Below are positions 53,178 to 61,445 of a stretch of 64,000 bases of DNA, one piece after another. Made by a program: the position numbers and the translations under genes. Under the pieces are notes generated by a model that did not search any database, was not told where the DNA came from, and was given only the letters and a program-made list of their open reading frames with translations. The stretch comes from Sphingobacterium haloxyli (lineage in GTDB: Bacteria > Bacteroidota > Bacteroidia > Sphingobacteriales > Sphingobacteriaceae). Positions within the stretch are counted from its first letter, which is position 1. Each line of letters opens with the position of its first letter. Location: contig NZ_PVBQ01000010.1 of the NCBI RefSeq assembly GCF_002980525.1, positions 62,001 to 126,000 on the forward strand. The letters are read 5' to 3'.

Positions 53178-55643
53178 CTAATGTCTCGCTCCGCTACGAT
53201 TCCCTCTCCAAATGGCGAAACCAAGACCTAAAACCAATAAAATCGATGCAATTAACGAAACGACATTACTGATCTGCATTGTTTTTGGAGCAAAAATAAA
53301 CTCGACCGTGTGGTTTCCTCCAGGTACCTGTAATGCACGGAGAATATAATCGGCCCGAACGATTGGCACCTCTTCTCCATCGATATAGGCTTTCCAGCCC
53401 TTGTTGTAAAACACTTCAGAGAACACAGCAAAAGCATCTGTTGGCGAGGTATATTCGTATTTAAGTGTGTCGGGATGATAAGATACTAACTTGATTTCGG
53501 CGTTTTCTGATTTTCCCAGACGAGCTGTATTCAGCACATGCTTAAACTCTTCATGCACGAATGCCTCCTTCTGCGGATCGAAGCTACTGATAGCCTGCAT
53601 CTCTTGTGCATTGCTGCTTACGAATGTTACCCTATCAACAAACCATGCGTTGCCGGCTGCTGTACTTCTTCGTTTAATCTGCTCCGCGTTATTCTCCGGG
53701 TTTTTTGTGATTACATAACGCACGTTGAACATATCCAACACGTCTTCGTTAACAGCGCCATTAAATTGATGCTCGAGCACCTCTTGGAAGCGCATCAGCT
53801 TGGCGGCGTGGTATCCGCCTAAATTCTTGTGATAAAAGGACGCACGTGCATCGGAAAACGGGTTGGTCGTTAAATCGAACACGCGGTAACTCAGATCTTT
53901 GTCCATCCGGATCAGCTGATCGACTTCCCGCTCTGGAATCCGGGTATTGGAAGCACGCTCATCGACAAAGGAGTCATTGTTAAGGTACCGTTTATCTACC
54001 GACCATAAATCGGCGAGAATAACAATGCCTAGTATGCCAATAAAAAGCGGCATGCTCAGTTTCTTCTTAATATAGAACCAGATCAATCCGAATGTAATCA
54101 ATACAATAAAAAAGGAACGATAGGCATCTGCCGTTGCGAGCGACGCCCTATCTTTGACCAACGCGCTAGCTACCTGCCCCGCTGCTTGCTTATCACCAAA
54201 CATCTGCTCCAAAGAAGAAACCAATTGTTGATGTTGGGAGTTTCTGAAGTCTAGGAACAGACTCGGCATGAGGGCTATCAGCAAACAAAATCCACCGACC
54301 CCAGCAAACGTATATAGTATTTTTTTATCTAGGTTTGGAATCCGATCGGCATTTGTGAACAGTTCATTTACCGCCAGAATAGCCAATATGGGAATGAGGA
54401 TAGCCGGGATGACCAAAATGGATTCGACCGCTCTAAATTTATTGTACATGGGGAAGTAATCGAAAAACAGATCGGAAACCAATGGGAAGTGACGTCCGAA
54501 AGCCAAAAGGATGGTCAATACCGTCGCGGAGAGAATCCACCACTTGATTTTTCCATTGACGATAACCAGTCCCAAAATGAACAGGAATATGACTGCCGCT
54601 CCAAAATACCACGGCCCGGAGGTGAACATCTTCTCTCCCCAATAAGTTGGTAGCTGGTTAGCAAACTGCGCTGCTTGCATCTCTGGAACGCCCAATCCGG
54701 TCATCGTTTTTGTCACTTCGGACTTACCGTCCAAGACGCCTCCTGAACGCCCGCCGTAGGCATTCGGAATCAAAAATGTAATGTTTTCACCAACGCCTTG
54801 GCTCCATTCGTAAGCATATTGTTTGTCGAGACCTCCGGATCTACCGCTGTTATCATCTACCTTCTGGATATTAGCTTTTCCGCGGATTGTCAATTGGCTA
54901 TACTCGTAGGTGGGAAATAAGACGGATGCATTCACCAACACCGCAACAAGGACGGCGCCTACTTGAAGAGCGGATGCTTGCAAAAAGGGTTTCCATTGTT
55001 TGTCGCGAATGGCATAATAGAGTTCAAATCCGACAAGTACCAATAACGCAATAAACAGATAATAGGTCATTTGGATGTGGTTCGACCGAATTTCCAACGC
55101 GAGAAAAAGCGTTAGCAAGACGGGACCCCAGAGTCTGCTCCCACGATAACATAACAGGATGGCACCGATAATCGGTGGGAGATACGCAATGGCATATGCT
55201 TTATTGAGGTGACCTGCCTCTATATAAATAAAATTGTAGGATGTAAACGCCAATGCAACGGCCCCAACTGCTGCCAACCACGGTTTGACGCGTAGGACAG
55301 AAAACAGAAAATAGCCGCCTAAAAGATATAACAGAACAATATCTGTAGGGGCCGGAAAAACGGTGTTGATGCCTTTGTTAATATAAGACGTCACATTATT
55401 GGCATGTTCATACCAAATCTGATAGGTAGGCATACCGCCGAACATGGAGTTTGTCCAGCTGGGAGCGCGCCCATCCTTTTCTTTGTAATCAAAAAGCTCT
55501 TTCTGACTGCCCACGGCTTGAACCACATCGGATTGAACCAACGTTTTTCCTCCAAAAATTGGCGAGAAATAAAAAAATACCAACGCGATAAATATCGCCA
55601 AGATGATGAGGTGCGTTGAATTCTCCTTAAACCATTGTTTCAT
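53178..55643 (-). CDS. YfhO-family membrane protein
   Basis: An 821-residue inner-membrane protein with about 13 helices and a large soluble C-terminal region before a final helix. The family is YfhO; Gram-positive members are involved in glycosylating teichoic acids. GGKTLVQSDVVQAVGSQKE, NSMFGGMPTYQIWY at the N-terminus and FSEVFYNKGWKAYIDGE near the C-terminus are typical of Bacteroidota members. The actual substrate in this organism is unknown. It sits among housekeeping genes, 42 bases from rarA. Confidence 0.88.
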   Translation of the reverse strand: MKQWFKENSTHLIILAIFIALVFFYFSPIFGGKTLVQSDVVQAVGSQKELFDYKEKDGRAPSWTNSMFGGMPTYQIWYEHANNVTSYINKGINTVFPAPTDIVLLYLLGGYFLFSVLRVKPWLAAVGAVALAFTSYNFIYIEAGHLNKAYAIAYLPPIIGAILLCYRGSRLWGPVLLTLFLALEIRSNHIQMTYYLFIALLVLVGFELYYAIRDKQWKPFLQASALQVGAVLVAVLVNASVLFPTYEYSQLTIRGKANIQKVDDNSGRSGGLDKQYAYEWSQGVGENITFLIPNAYGGRSGGVLDGKSEVTKTMTGLGVPEMQAAQFANQLPTYWGEKMFTSGPWYFGAAVIFLFILGLVIVNGKIKWWILSATVLTILLAFGRHFPLVSDLFFDYFPMYNKFRAVESILVIPAILIPILAILAVNELFTNADRIPNLDKKILYTFAGVGGFCLLIALMPSLFLDFRNSQHQQLVSSLEQMFGDKQAAGQVASALVKDRASLATADAYRSFFIVLITFGLIWFYIKKKLSMPLFIGILGIVILADLWSVDKRYLNNDSFVDERASNTRIPEREVDQLIRMDKDLSYRVFDLTTNPFSDARASFYHKNLGGYHAAKLMRFQEVLEHQFNGAVNEDVLDMFNVRYVITKNPENNAEQIKRRSTAAGNAWFVDRVTFVSSNAQEMQAISSFDPQKEAFVHEEFKHVLNTARLGKSENAEIKLVSYHPDTLKYEYTSPTDAFAVFSEVFYNKGWKAYIDGEEVPIVRADYILRALQVPGGNHTVEFIFAPKTMQISNVVSLIASILLVLGLGFAIWRGNRSGARH

Positions 55644-55712
55644 ATGGGTATAAATTGTTTTTTTTAATGCGTCAAGGCCAAAAATATATAAATAATTGGA
55701 ATCCTAATGCTA

Positions 55713-56399
55713 TTAATTGGTTTTTTGTATCAGCCGCTGGATGTCGGATAGTTCGCCGAACAGCACAAGTAAGTCTCCTTCTACAAGCCTTGTTTCGGAG
55801 CTGGCAATACCCGATGCTTCGTTTCGTTGGACGGTCTTTCCGGATACCTTTTCTTCGTAGGATTTGACGGTTGTTAAAACAATAACTTTGTATTGATTGG
55901 TAAGGTTTGCTTCTTTCAACGTCATCCCGACATATTTGCTGGGCACGCGTGTCTCTACTATGCTATAACGATCTGATATCTTAAACGAGTCAATAATATC
56001 CACATTATCGAGCCGCATAGCCAAACGCTCTGCCGCCTCTTCTTCCGGCATGATATAGTCATCTATCTTCATTGCCTCCAATACCGTTCGCTGTAGTTCA
56101 GAAACAATTCGCCCGATAATCCGCTTTACGTCCAACTGCTTAAGTAGTGCCGTAGTCAATAAGGATGCGCCTTCATCTTCTCCGATCGCGACGATTACAG
56201 CATGAGCGTCTTTTAGTGGCAGGGAAGTCATCGCTTCTCTATCGGTCGTATCCATGCATACGGTGTGCGTAATTCGATCTTTGAGTTGCTCCACAATAGC
56301 GAGCTTTTTATCGACAGCAATAACCTCGTGTCCTAGTTCCGTGAGGTGTACCGCTAATGATTTCCCGAAGTGTCCTAGTCCTAATACTATATATTTCAT
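55713..56399 (-). CDS. KtrA/TrkA-type potassium uptake regulatory subunit
   Basis: A 228-residue cytoplasmic gating ring subunit. The RCK-N Rossmann domain starts YIVLGLGHFGKSLAVHLTELG and contains the acidic DKK at the end of strand 2. An RCK-C domain (about 140-225) ends the protein. It follows the channel gene by 16 bases and must work with it, using a nucleotide signal to open potassium uptake. One RCK pair, not two, makes it KtrA-like rather than the E. coli TrkA type. Confidence 0.92.
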   Translation of the reverse strand: MKYIVLGLGHFGKSLAVHLTELGHEVIAVDKKLAIVEQLKDRITHTVCMDTTDREAMTSLPLKDAHAVIVAIGEDEGASLLTTALLKQLDVKRIIGRIVSELQRTVLEAMKIDDYIMPEEEAAERLAMRLDNVDIIDSFKISDRYSIVETRVPSKYVGMTLKEANLTNQYKVIVLTTVKSYEEKVSGKTVQRNEASGIASSETRLVEGDLLVLFGELSDIQRLIQKTN

Positions 56400-56415
56400 T
56401 CTTTGTTAGTGTTCA

Positions 56416-58185
56416 TTAAAATAAAATCTTTTCGGTAGGGTAAATATAGCTTTTGTTTCTGATGTTCTTAATGAACGCGACCAATAAAGTCAACGTTCCT
56501 ACGCGCCCTACAAACATCGTAGTGGCAATCACGATTTTTCCTCCAGAAGATAGCGAAGACGCAATGCCTAAACTTAGTCCGCAGGTAGAATAGGCAGAAA
56601 CTACTTCAAAAAGGAGTGCTTTCATTTGCTGTGTAGGATCTGTAAAGTTTAACAGTACAAAGCTGAACGTAATGGTAAGCACGGAAAGGATGATAATGGC
56701 AAAGGCTTTATTGACCGACTCTGACGCGATGCGGCGTTTGTACATTTCAATAGATTCCTTACCCCTTGCTAAGGCGAAAATATTCATTAGTGCTAGCGCT
56801 ACAGTGGTAACTTTCACGCCACCGCCAGTGGATCCGGGCGAAGCTCCTATCCACATGAGCGTAACCATCATGATTAAGGTCGGTGTAGCTACCATGTTAA
56901 TATTTACACTATCGAACCCCGCAGTTCTCGACGAGTTTGCCATAAAAAAAGAAGTGGCCCATTTTCCGAATATAGTGGTGTCCTCGGTCAGCGTATGGTT
57001 CTGTTCTAACACGAAATAAGAGACGGTAGCCAGCAGCAATACAATTGCATTACACGAGAGCATAAAGCGTGTATTGAATGAAAATGCGCGCGGTTTGTGT
57101 GTATATGGCCGTCTAAGGAAGAGTTTGCTGATTATCTGTGCTGCTTTTTGCCGTAGAAACGTGTAAAAGTTGTACACTGTGCCGAAACCTAGCCCTCCTA
57201 GTATGAAAGAGCAGGCGATTGCTATCTGAAATGCGTAGTTAAACCGGTAGCTTTCGTGGCTCATCCCCTCCGGGAGAATCGAAAAGCCTGCATTACAAAA
57301 TGATGAAATAGCGTGAAAAGCGGAAAAAAAGATGCGATCTCCTATAGACGCAAATTGCGCTGCGTCTAGCGACATGAAGATGAAAATCCCGCCGATAAGT
57401 TCGAAAAAAAGCGTAATAAGGATAATCTTAAGCAGTGTCGAGATGACGGAGTTCAGTTTGTTCTCCCCCAATATTTCACCGAACAGGAGCTGGTTTTTGT
57501 AAGAGAAGCCGCCCGAAAAGAAGTAACCGAAAAAACCGGTAAACGTCATGATTCCTAGTCCGCCGATTTGGATGAGCAACATGATAACACTTTGTCCGAA
57601 AACAGAGAAATTGGTGGATATATCAGTAACTGTGAGTCCCGTTATACAAACGGCACTCGTAGCCATAAAAAGCGCATCTACAAAACTCAATGGCGCGACA
57701 AGAGTTGTGCGAGGCAGCATCAAGAGTACCGTCCCTAAAAGTATCAGTGTTAGGAAACTGATAACAAATAGAATAGTAGGATTGAAATAAAAGTTGTCGA
57801 AAAAGAGGCTATTACGCGACAATTCGGATAGAAAAACTAATGCAATGCCTAGGTAAACCCATTCCATTTTGGCCAGATATGCCCAATCTGCTAGTCGTGA
57901 AACGCTAATGACGAGGAAATAGAGGAGCAGCACCAGACCGGAAATATGAGATACATTGATTTTTCGCGCAATTAAGATCGTGGCGATTGTTCGGAGCGCA
58001 CTTAGTATGAAGAGGACGTAAAATGTCCCGATGACACCATGTTCAAAATTTTCGGCAATTTGTTTATCCGTTATGTAGCCAATATGGGCAAGGGCCACTA
58101 GCGCACCAACCATACATAGATAGAACATGGTTTGATCTACTAGTTTGTTCCTATATTTTAGTAAAAATTTGAAAAATCGAATCAT
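56416..58185 (-). CDS. TrkH/KtrB-type potassium uptake membrane subunit
   Basis: A 589-residue membrane protein of the TrkH/KtrB family. An extra N-terminal part of about four helices (1-130) precedes four M1-P-M2 pore repeats. Selectivity segments are visible as TSAVCITGLTV, ISSFCNAGFSI, NSSRTAGFDSV and YSTCGLSLG. It mediates potassium (or sodium-coupled potassium) uptake with the KtrA-like subunit encoded next. The length and the GASPGSTGGGVKVTT motif are normal. Confidence 0.94.
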   Translation of the reverse strand: MIRFFKFLLKYRNKLVDQTMFYLCMVGALVALAHIGYITDKQIAENFEHGVIGTFYVLFILSALRTIATILIARKINVSHISGLVLLLYFLVISVSRLADWAYLAKMEWVYLGIALVFLSELSRNSLFFDNFYFNPTILFVISFLTLILLGTVLLMLPRTTLVAPLSFVDALFMATSAVCITGLTVTDISTNFSVFGQSVIMLLIQIGGLGIMTFTGFFGYFFSGGFSYKNQLLFGEILGENKLNSVISTLLKIILITLFFELIGGIFIFMSLDAAQFASIGDRIFFSAFHAISSFCNAGFSILPEGMSHESYRFNYAFQIAIACSFILGGLGFGTVYNFYTFLRQKAAQIISKLFLRRPYTHKPRAFSFNTRFMLSCNAIVLLLATVSYFVLEQNHTLTEDTTIFGKWATSFFMANSSRTAGFDSVNINMVATPTLIMMVTLMWIGASPGSTGGGVKVTTVALALMNIFALARGKESIEMYKRRIASESVNKAFAIIILSVLTITFSFVLLNFTDPTQQMKALLFEVVSAYSTCGLSLGIASSLSSGGKIVIATTMFVGRVGTLTLLVAFIKNIRNKSYIYPTEKILF

Positions 58186-58215
58186 TTAATCTATATCTCC
58201 CAGAGCACAATACGG

Positions 58216-60003
58216 CTACTTTTCTTTTTTCTTAAACAAACCTCTAAAGAATCCTTTTGTTTGTTGTGATGTTTCTTTAGTCTTCTCGACGGTTTCTATT
58301 GCTATTTCCGCACGCTCTTTCCATTTTTCCTCACGTTCTTCGCTAATTCCAGCCGTTTGTTTGATTCCGTCCAACAAACTTTGCCACAGATTCTTGAAGA
58401 ATGTGTGTTCGGGAACGCGGCGGTGATTTACCTTCCCGATATGGTATTTCTCGTTTGCGTCTGGATTACTGTCATTTATAACAAGTTGGTTAACTAAAAA
58501 CGATGCTATCTTGAGTGAGCTTTTCTTTTTCGGCTCATCTGGGTCTGCCTTTAAATCGAGCTTAAGATTATCGTAATCGAAACGGAAGTCACCTCGGCTA
58601 CGATAGTCTGTTCCATTGATACCGAAACGGATACGACGGATATTACCCGACCTTATTTCGACATTCAACAACGGATACAGAATACGGTTAAATGCTGTTG
58701 CGTTCATGCTTCCAACTGTCCCGTTATAGCTGTGTTCACCGGTTTTGCTCAGCATATCAAATGAAAATTTGGCGTGTAGGTTTCCCCTGTTCATGATTTT
58801 CGCCCACAGATCGGCCTGCATATATTTATCTTTCGATAAGGTAAGTGTGTCGTTTGTCACGTTGGTCAACGTGCCCGTTGTTCCGTTAAAGCTAATCTCG
58901 CCTTCCCGATGATACTTACCGCTCATTTCACCATATATGACGTCTACGTTTTTCACAAAAACCGTATCTAAACGAATCATTTTATCTATTCGCATCAACT
59001 TCTGGTGCGGTGCTTGTCCGATCTGGTTGACAGGCTGTTTAGGATATCGCTTGTCTCCGTATAATTTAGCATACCCACTTTTTATGTATACGCGATGCGC
59101 TACCGTTTGCTGTTTTTCGATCAATTTCTTAAAATCCAGCCGCTCGATATACAGGGTGTCAAAATGTAAATCGGCACGCGTTACATTTTTGCCGTGTTTC
59201 TTATAAAAAGCCGTTTTTTCTAGCACCGGTTTATAAGCTACATTGGTTAACAAAAGCGTCTGTTCTTGTGTATTGATTTTGAGCGCGTCAAACTTAGCCG
59301 CATAAAATCCATTCGAAAATTCGTATTCGAAGCCAGGCACCATGGCCTCAATCATTTTTGTATAGTAAAGACGCGATGTGTCTGCTTGGGTGTTTTCATT
59401 GATTAAAATATCTTCCACCCGAATTTGAACGCTGTCTAGGCCAAAGCTGCTCGATTGGTCGTCTGTCAGTTTGGTATATCTAAATGCGGCACTTTCAATG
59501 TCAATTCGCCCAATATTCACCGACGTAAACACCTCTTTTACTTGTTCATATAAGCTTTTCTTCGATTTCTCCGTCGAAACTGTATCATTGTATGCGTGGT
59601 ATTTATTCGTTAGATGAATGTCCGGATCGACTAAATCAATGGACTTGATGTTCAGTTCTTTATCCCGAAGCACATCCAAGATACCAAAGCGCTTTACTTT
59701 CAGTTCTTTGATTTTGATCTCGTAGAGGTTGTCTGGCGCAAGTTCGGCCGCCTCCATACGAGCATACACTTGTGTATCTGCTTTTAATATGGCATTTTTT
59801 AACGTGACGTTCCCTAAAGCAATGGCCATGTCGAGGTGATCATACGTCAAACTGTATAAGCTATCGGTCGAGTTTAGGACGAGTTCTTTTAATTTATCTT
59901 CTACTATAGGTTTCCAGTTACGCGAAAAATACCAAGATATTCCCGCTAAAGCCATGACAATCAATATAAGAATGCCGATGACCCATTTCCAAATTGGTTT
60001 CAT
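58216..60003 (-). CDS. AsmA-like envelope protein of unknown function
   Basis: A 595-residue protein with one N-terminal helix (residues 6-27, WVIGILILIVMALAGISWYF), after which it should lie in the periplasm. The repeated short beta-strand pattern (for example GNVTLKNAILKADTQVYARM and IKSIDLVDPDIHL) resembles AsmA/DUF748-type proteins, which form elongated grooves for lipid. The C-terminal 60 residues are charged (KEERE and KKEK-rich), with a lysine-rich end. It probably takes part in envelope upkeep, but function is not shown. It lies between rsgA and the potassium genes. Confidence 0.75.
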   Translation of the reverse strand: MKPIWKWVIGILILIVMALAGISWYFSRNWKPIVEDKLKELVLNSTDSLYSLTYDHLDMAIALGNVTLKNAILKADTQVYARMEAAELAPDNLYEIKIKELKVKRFGILDVLRDKELNIKSIDLVDPDIHLTNKYHAYNDTVSTEKSKKSLYEQVKEVFTSVNIGRIDIESAAFRYTKLTDDQSSSFGLDSVQIRVEDILINENTQADTSRLYYTKMIEAMVPGFEYEFSNGFYAAKFDALKINTQEQTLLLTNVAYKPVLEKTAFYKKHGKNVTRADLHFDTLYIERLDFKKLIEKQQTVAHRVYIKSGYAKLYGDKRYPKQPVNQIGQAPHQKLMRIDKMIRLDTVFVKNVDVIYGEMSGKYHREGEISFNGTTGTLTNVTNDTLTLSKDKYMQADLWAKIMNRGNLHAKFSFDMLSKTGEHSYNGTVGSMNATAFNRILYPLLNVEIRSGNIRRIRFGINGTDYRSRGDFRFDYDNLKLDLKADPDEPKKKSSLKIASFLVNQLVINDSNPDANEKYHIGKVNHRRVPEHTFFKNLWQSLLDGIKQTAGISEEREEKWKERAEIAIETVEKTKETSQQTKGFFRGLFKKKEK

Positions 60004-60086
60004 ATGTAAATATTCCGTCTTTTAATGGCCATATGTAATACAATCAAACCGCTGTTTATGTTTTGGTAGCGTCTTTTCTTTATGCT

Positions 60087-61007
60087 TTAGTTTCTCGTAT
60101 CTTGATTATGATATATACTTAAATAACTATCGTAACGGGATGATTCAATCTCACCATTCTCTACTGCTTCGAGAACAACACATCCCGGCTCATTGATATG
60201 CCGACAGTTGTTAAAGCGGCATTTATTCAATCGAGCACGCATTTCGGGAAAAAAATGGGCTAGTTCCGTTTTTTCGATATCAACAATACCGAGCTCTCTT
60301 ATGCCTGGTGTATCGATAAGCTTGCCGCCGAATGAAAGGTCAATCATTTCGGCAAAAGTTGTTGTGTGCTTTCCTTTATCGGACCAGTCTGATATTTCGC
60401 CTGTTTTTAAGTCAACTGAAGGTTCTATAGCGTTAATGAGCGTGGATTTGCCGACACCGGAATGGCCGGACACCAGCGTGGTTTTGTCTTTCAGTAAGAG
60501 CCGCAGTTCTTCGACGTTGGTCTTTTCTCTTGCCGACGCCGTATAGCAGGGATAACCGATATGTTCGTAGATGGCCATATAGTCTGTTAGTATCTCCAAC
60601 CCTTCGTCAGAAAACAGATCTAGTTTATTGAATACTAAAATGGCGGGAATATCATAGGCTTCTGCAGTCACCAAAAAACGATCTATGAAGCCAAGGGAAG
60701 TAGGAGGCGAAGCTAACGTAACAACGAGCATGGCCTGATCGAGATTTGCACCAATGATCTGGGTTTGCTTCGAAAGGTTAATAGATCGACGGATAATATA
60801 GTTTTTTCGCGGTTCGAGAGCCGTAATAACAGCGCTATCTTGATCTGGCTCCAGTTCATAATGCACCCAATCGCCTACAGCAACCGGATTGGTAGTCTTA
60901 ATTTCCTTTGTGCGAAACTTACCTTTGATGCGGCATTGTATACGCTTGCCCTCTTCGCTTTCCACTAAGTACCAACTTCCTGTCGATTTCGTTACTAAGC
61001 CGCGCAT
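60087..61007 (-). CDS. rsgA: Ribosome small subunit-dependent GTPase A
   Basis: A 306-residue circularly permuted GTPase that assists late 30S assembly. I use the ATG at 61007 (MRGLVTKSTGSWYLVE); the longer frame starts inside repeat C. An N-terminal OB fold (1-70) is followed by G4 VFNKLDL, G5 YTASARE, G1 SGHSGVGKSTLIN, G2/G3 TTTFAEM and DTPGIRELG. A zinc-binding tail CRFNNCRHINEPGC ends it. The order G4-G1 confirms the permutation. Confidence 0.95.
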   Translation of the reverse strand: MRGLVTKSTGSWYLVESEEGKRIQCRIKGKFRTKEIKTTNPVAVGDWVHYELEPDQDSAVITALEPRKNYIIRRSINLSKQTQIIGANLDQAMLVVTLASPPTSLGFIDRFLVTAEAYDIPAILVFNKLDLFSDEGLEILTDYMAIYEHIGYPCYTASAREKTNVEELRLLLKDKTTLVSGHSGVGKSTLINAIEPSVDLKTGEISDWSDKGKHTTTFAEMIDLSFGGKLIDTPGIRELGIVDIEKTELAHFFPEMRARLNKCRFNNCRHINEPGCVVLEAVENGEIESSRYDSYLSIYHNQDTRN

Positions 61008-61052
61008 ATTTATAGAATATGTTGTTTTAATATCGCCATAGAGCAAATATAG

Positions 61053-61436
61053 TCTTCTTCCCCTTTTTTCCTGATAAAAAGAGGACAAAAACCGAACAAA
61101 GTGAGTTCATGGATACTAAAATAAACACGAATCCATAAATCAAGGCTGAATATGGTTTTGCTATTTCTCATCGAATCAAATTGTTTTTCAAGGCGATGGG
61201 GCTGGTTTCTGACCGCAAAACAATATAGGACCGATTAAGCCCGAGTATCTGAAAACTGCTCTTGATCGCTTTTAGACACGCCGTGCACTACCCCAAAAAT
61301 TTAACGGATTATGTCGCATCAAAAATTTTGAAATCTGTAGAAATATCATTTTAGCAATATCCATCCCATCAAAATTTTTAAGCGACGATTTTTTTTGCTT
61401 CTTTTTTTGAGGTAAAAAAAGAAGAAGAAAACCTAT
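61053..61436 (+). repeat. Structured intergenic repeat, copy C
   Basis: It lies between the divergent rsgA and polA genes. Its 3' half is very close to copy A: GCACTACCCC, then GTCGC plus AAAAATTTTGA (61313-61331) pairing with TCAAAATTTTT and GCGAC (61369-61386), and a T-rich 3' hairpin. The middle stem pairs GTTTTGC (61155-61161) with GCAAAAC (61215-61221). The apex box is missing from that stem; a reverse-complement version, GAACAAAGTGAGTTC, is at 61094-61108, next to a small ATGGAT/ATCCAT hairpin (61109-61136). Confidence 0.82.
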
Positions 61437-61445
61437 TTTTGTTAA

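Noticed and set aside
61008-61088. 27-residue N-terminal extension of RsgA
   Set aside because: It reads into repeat C and is not part of the OB fold; the ATG at 61007 gives the usual start MRGLV.
48622-61436. The intergenic repeats as classical MITEs or insertion sequences
   Set aside because: I could not find matching terminal inverted repeats between the two ends or a clear target duplication. Each end is a self-contained hairpin instead. No transposase gene is in the window.
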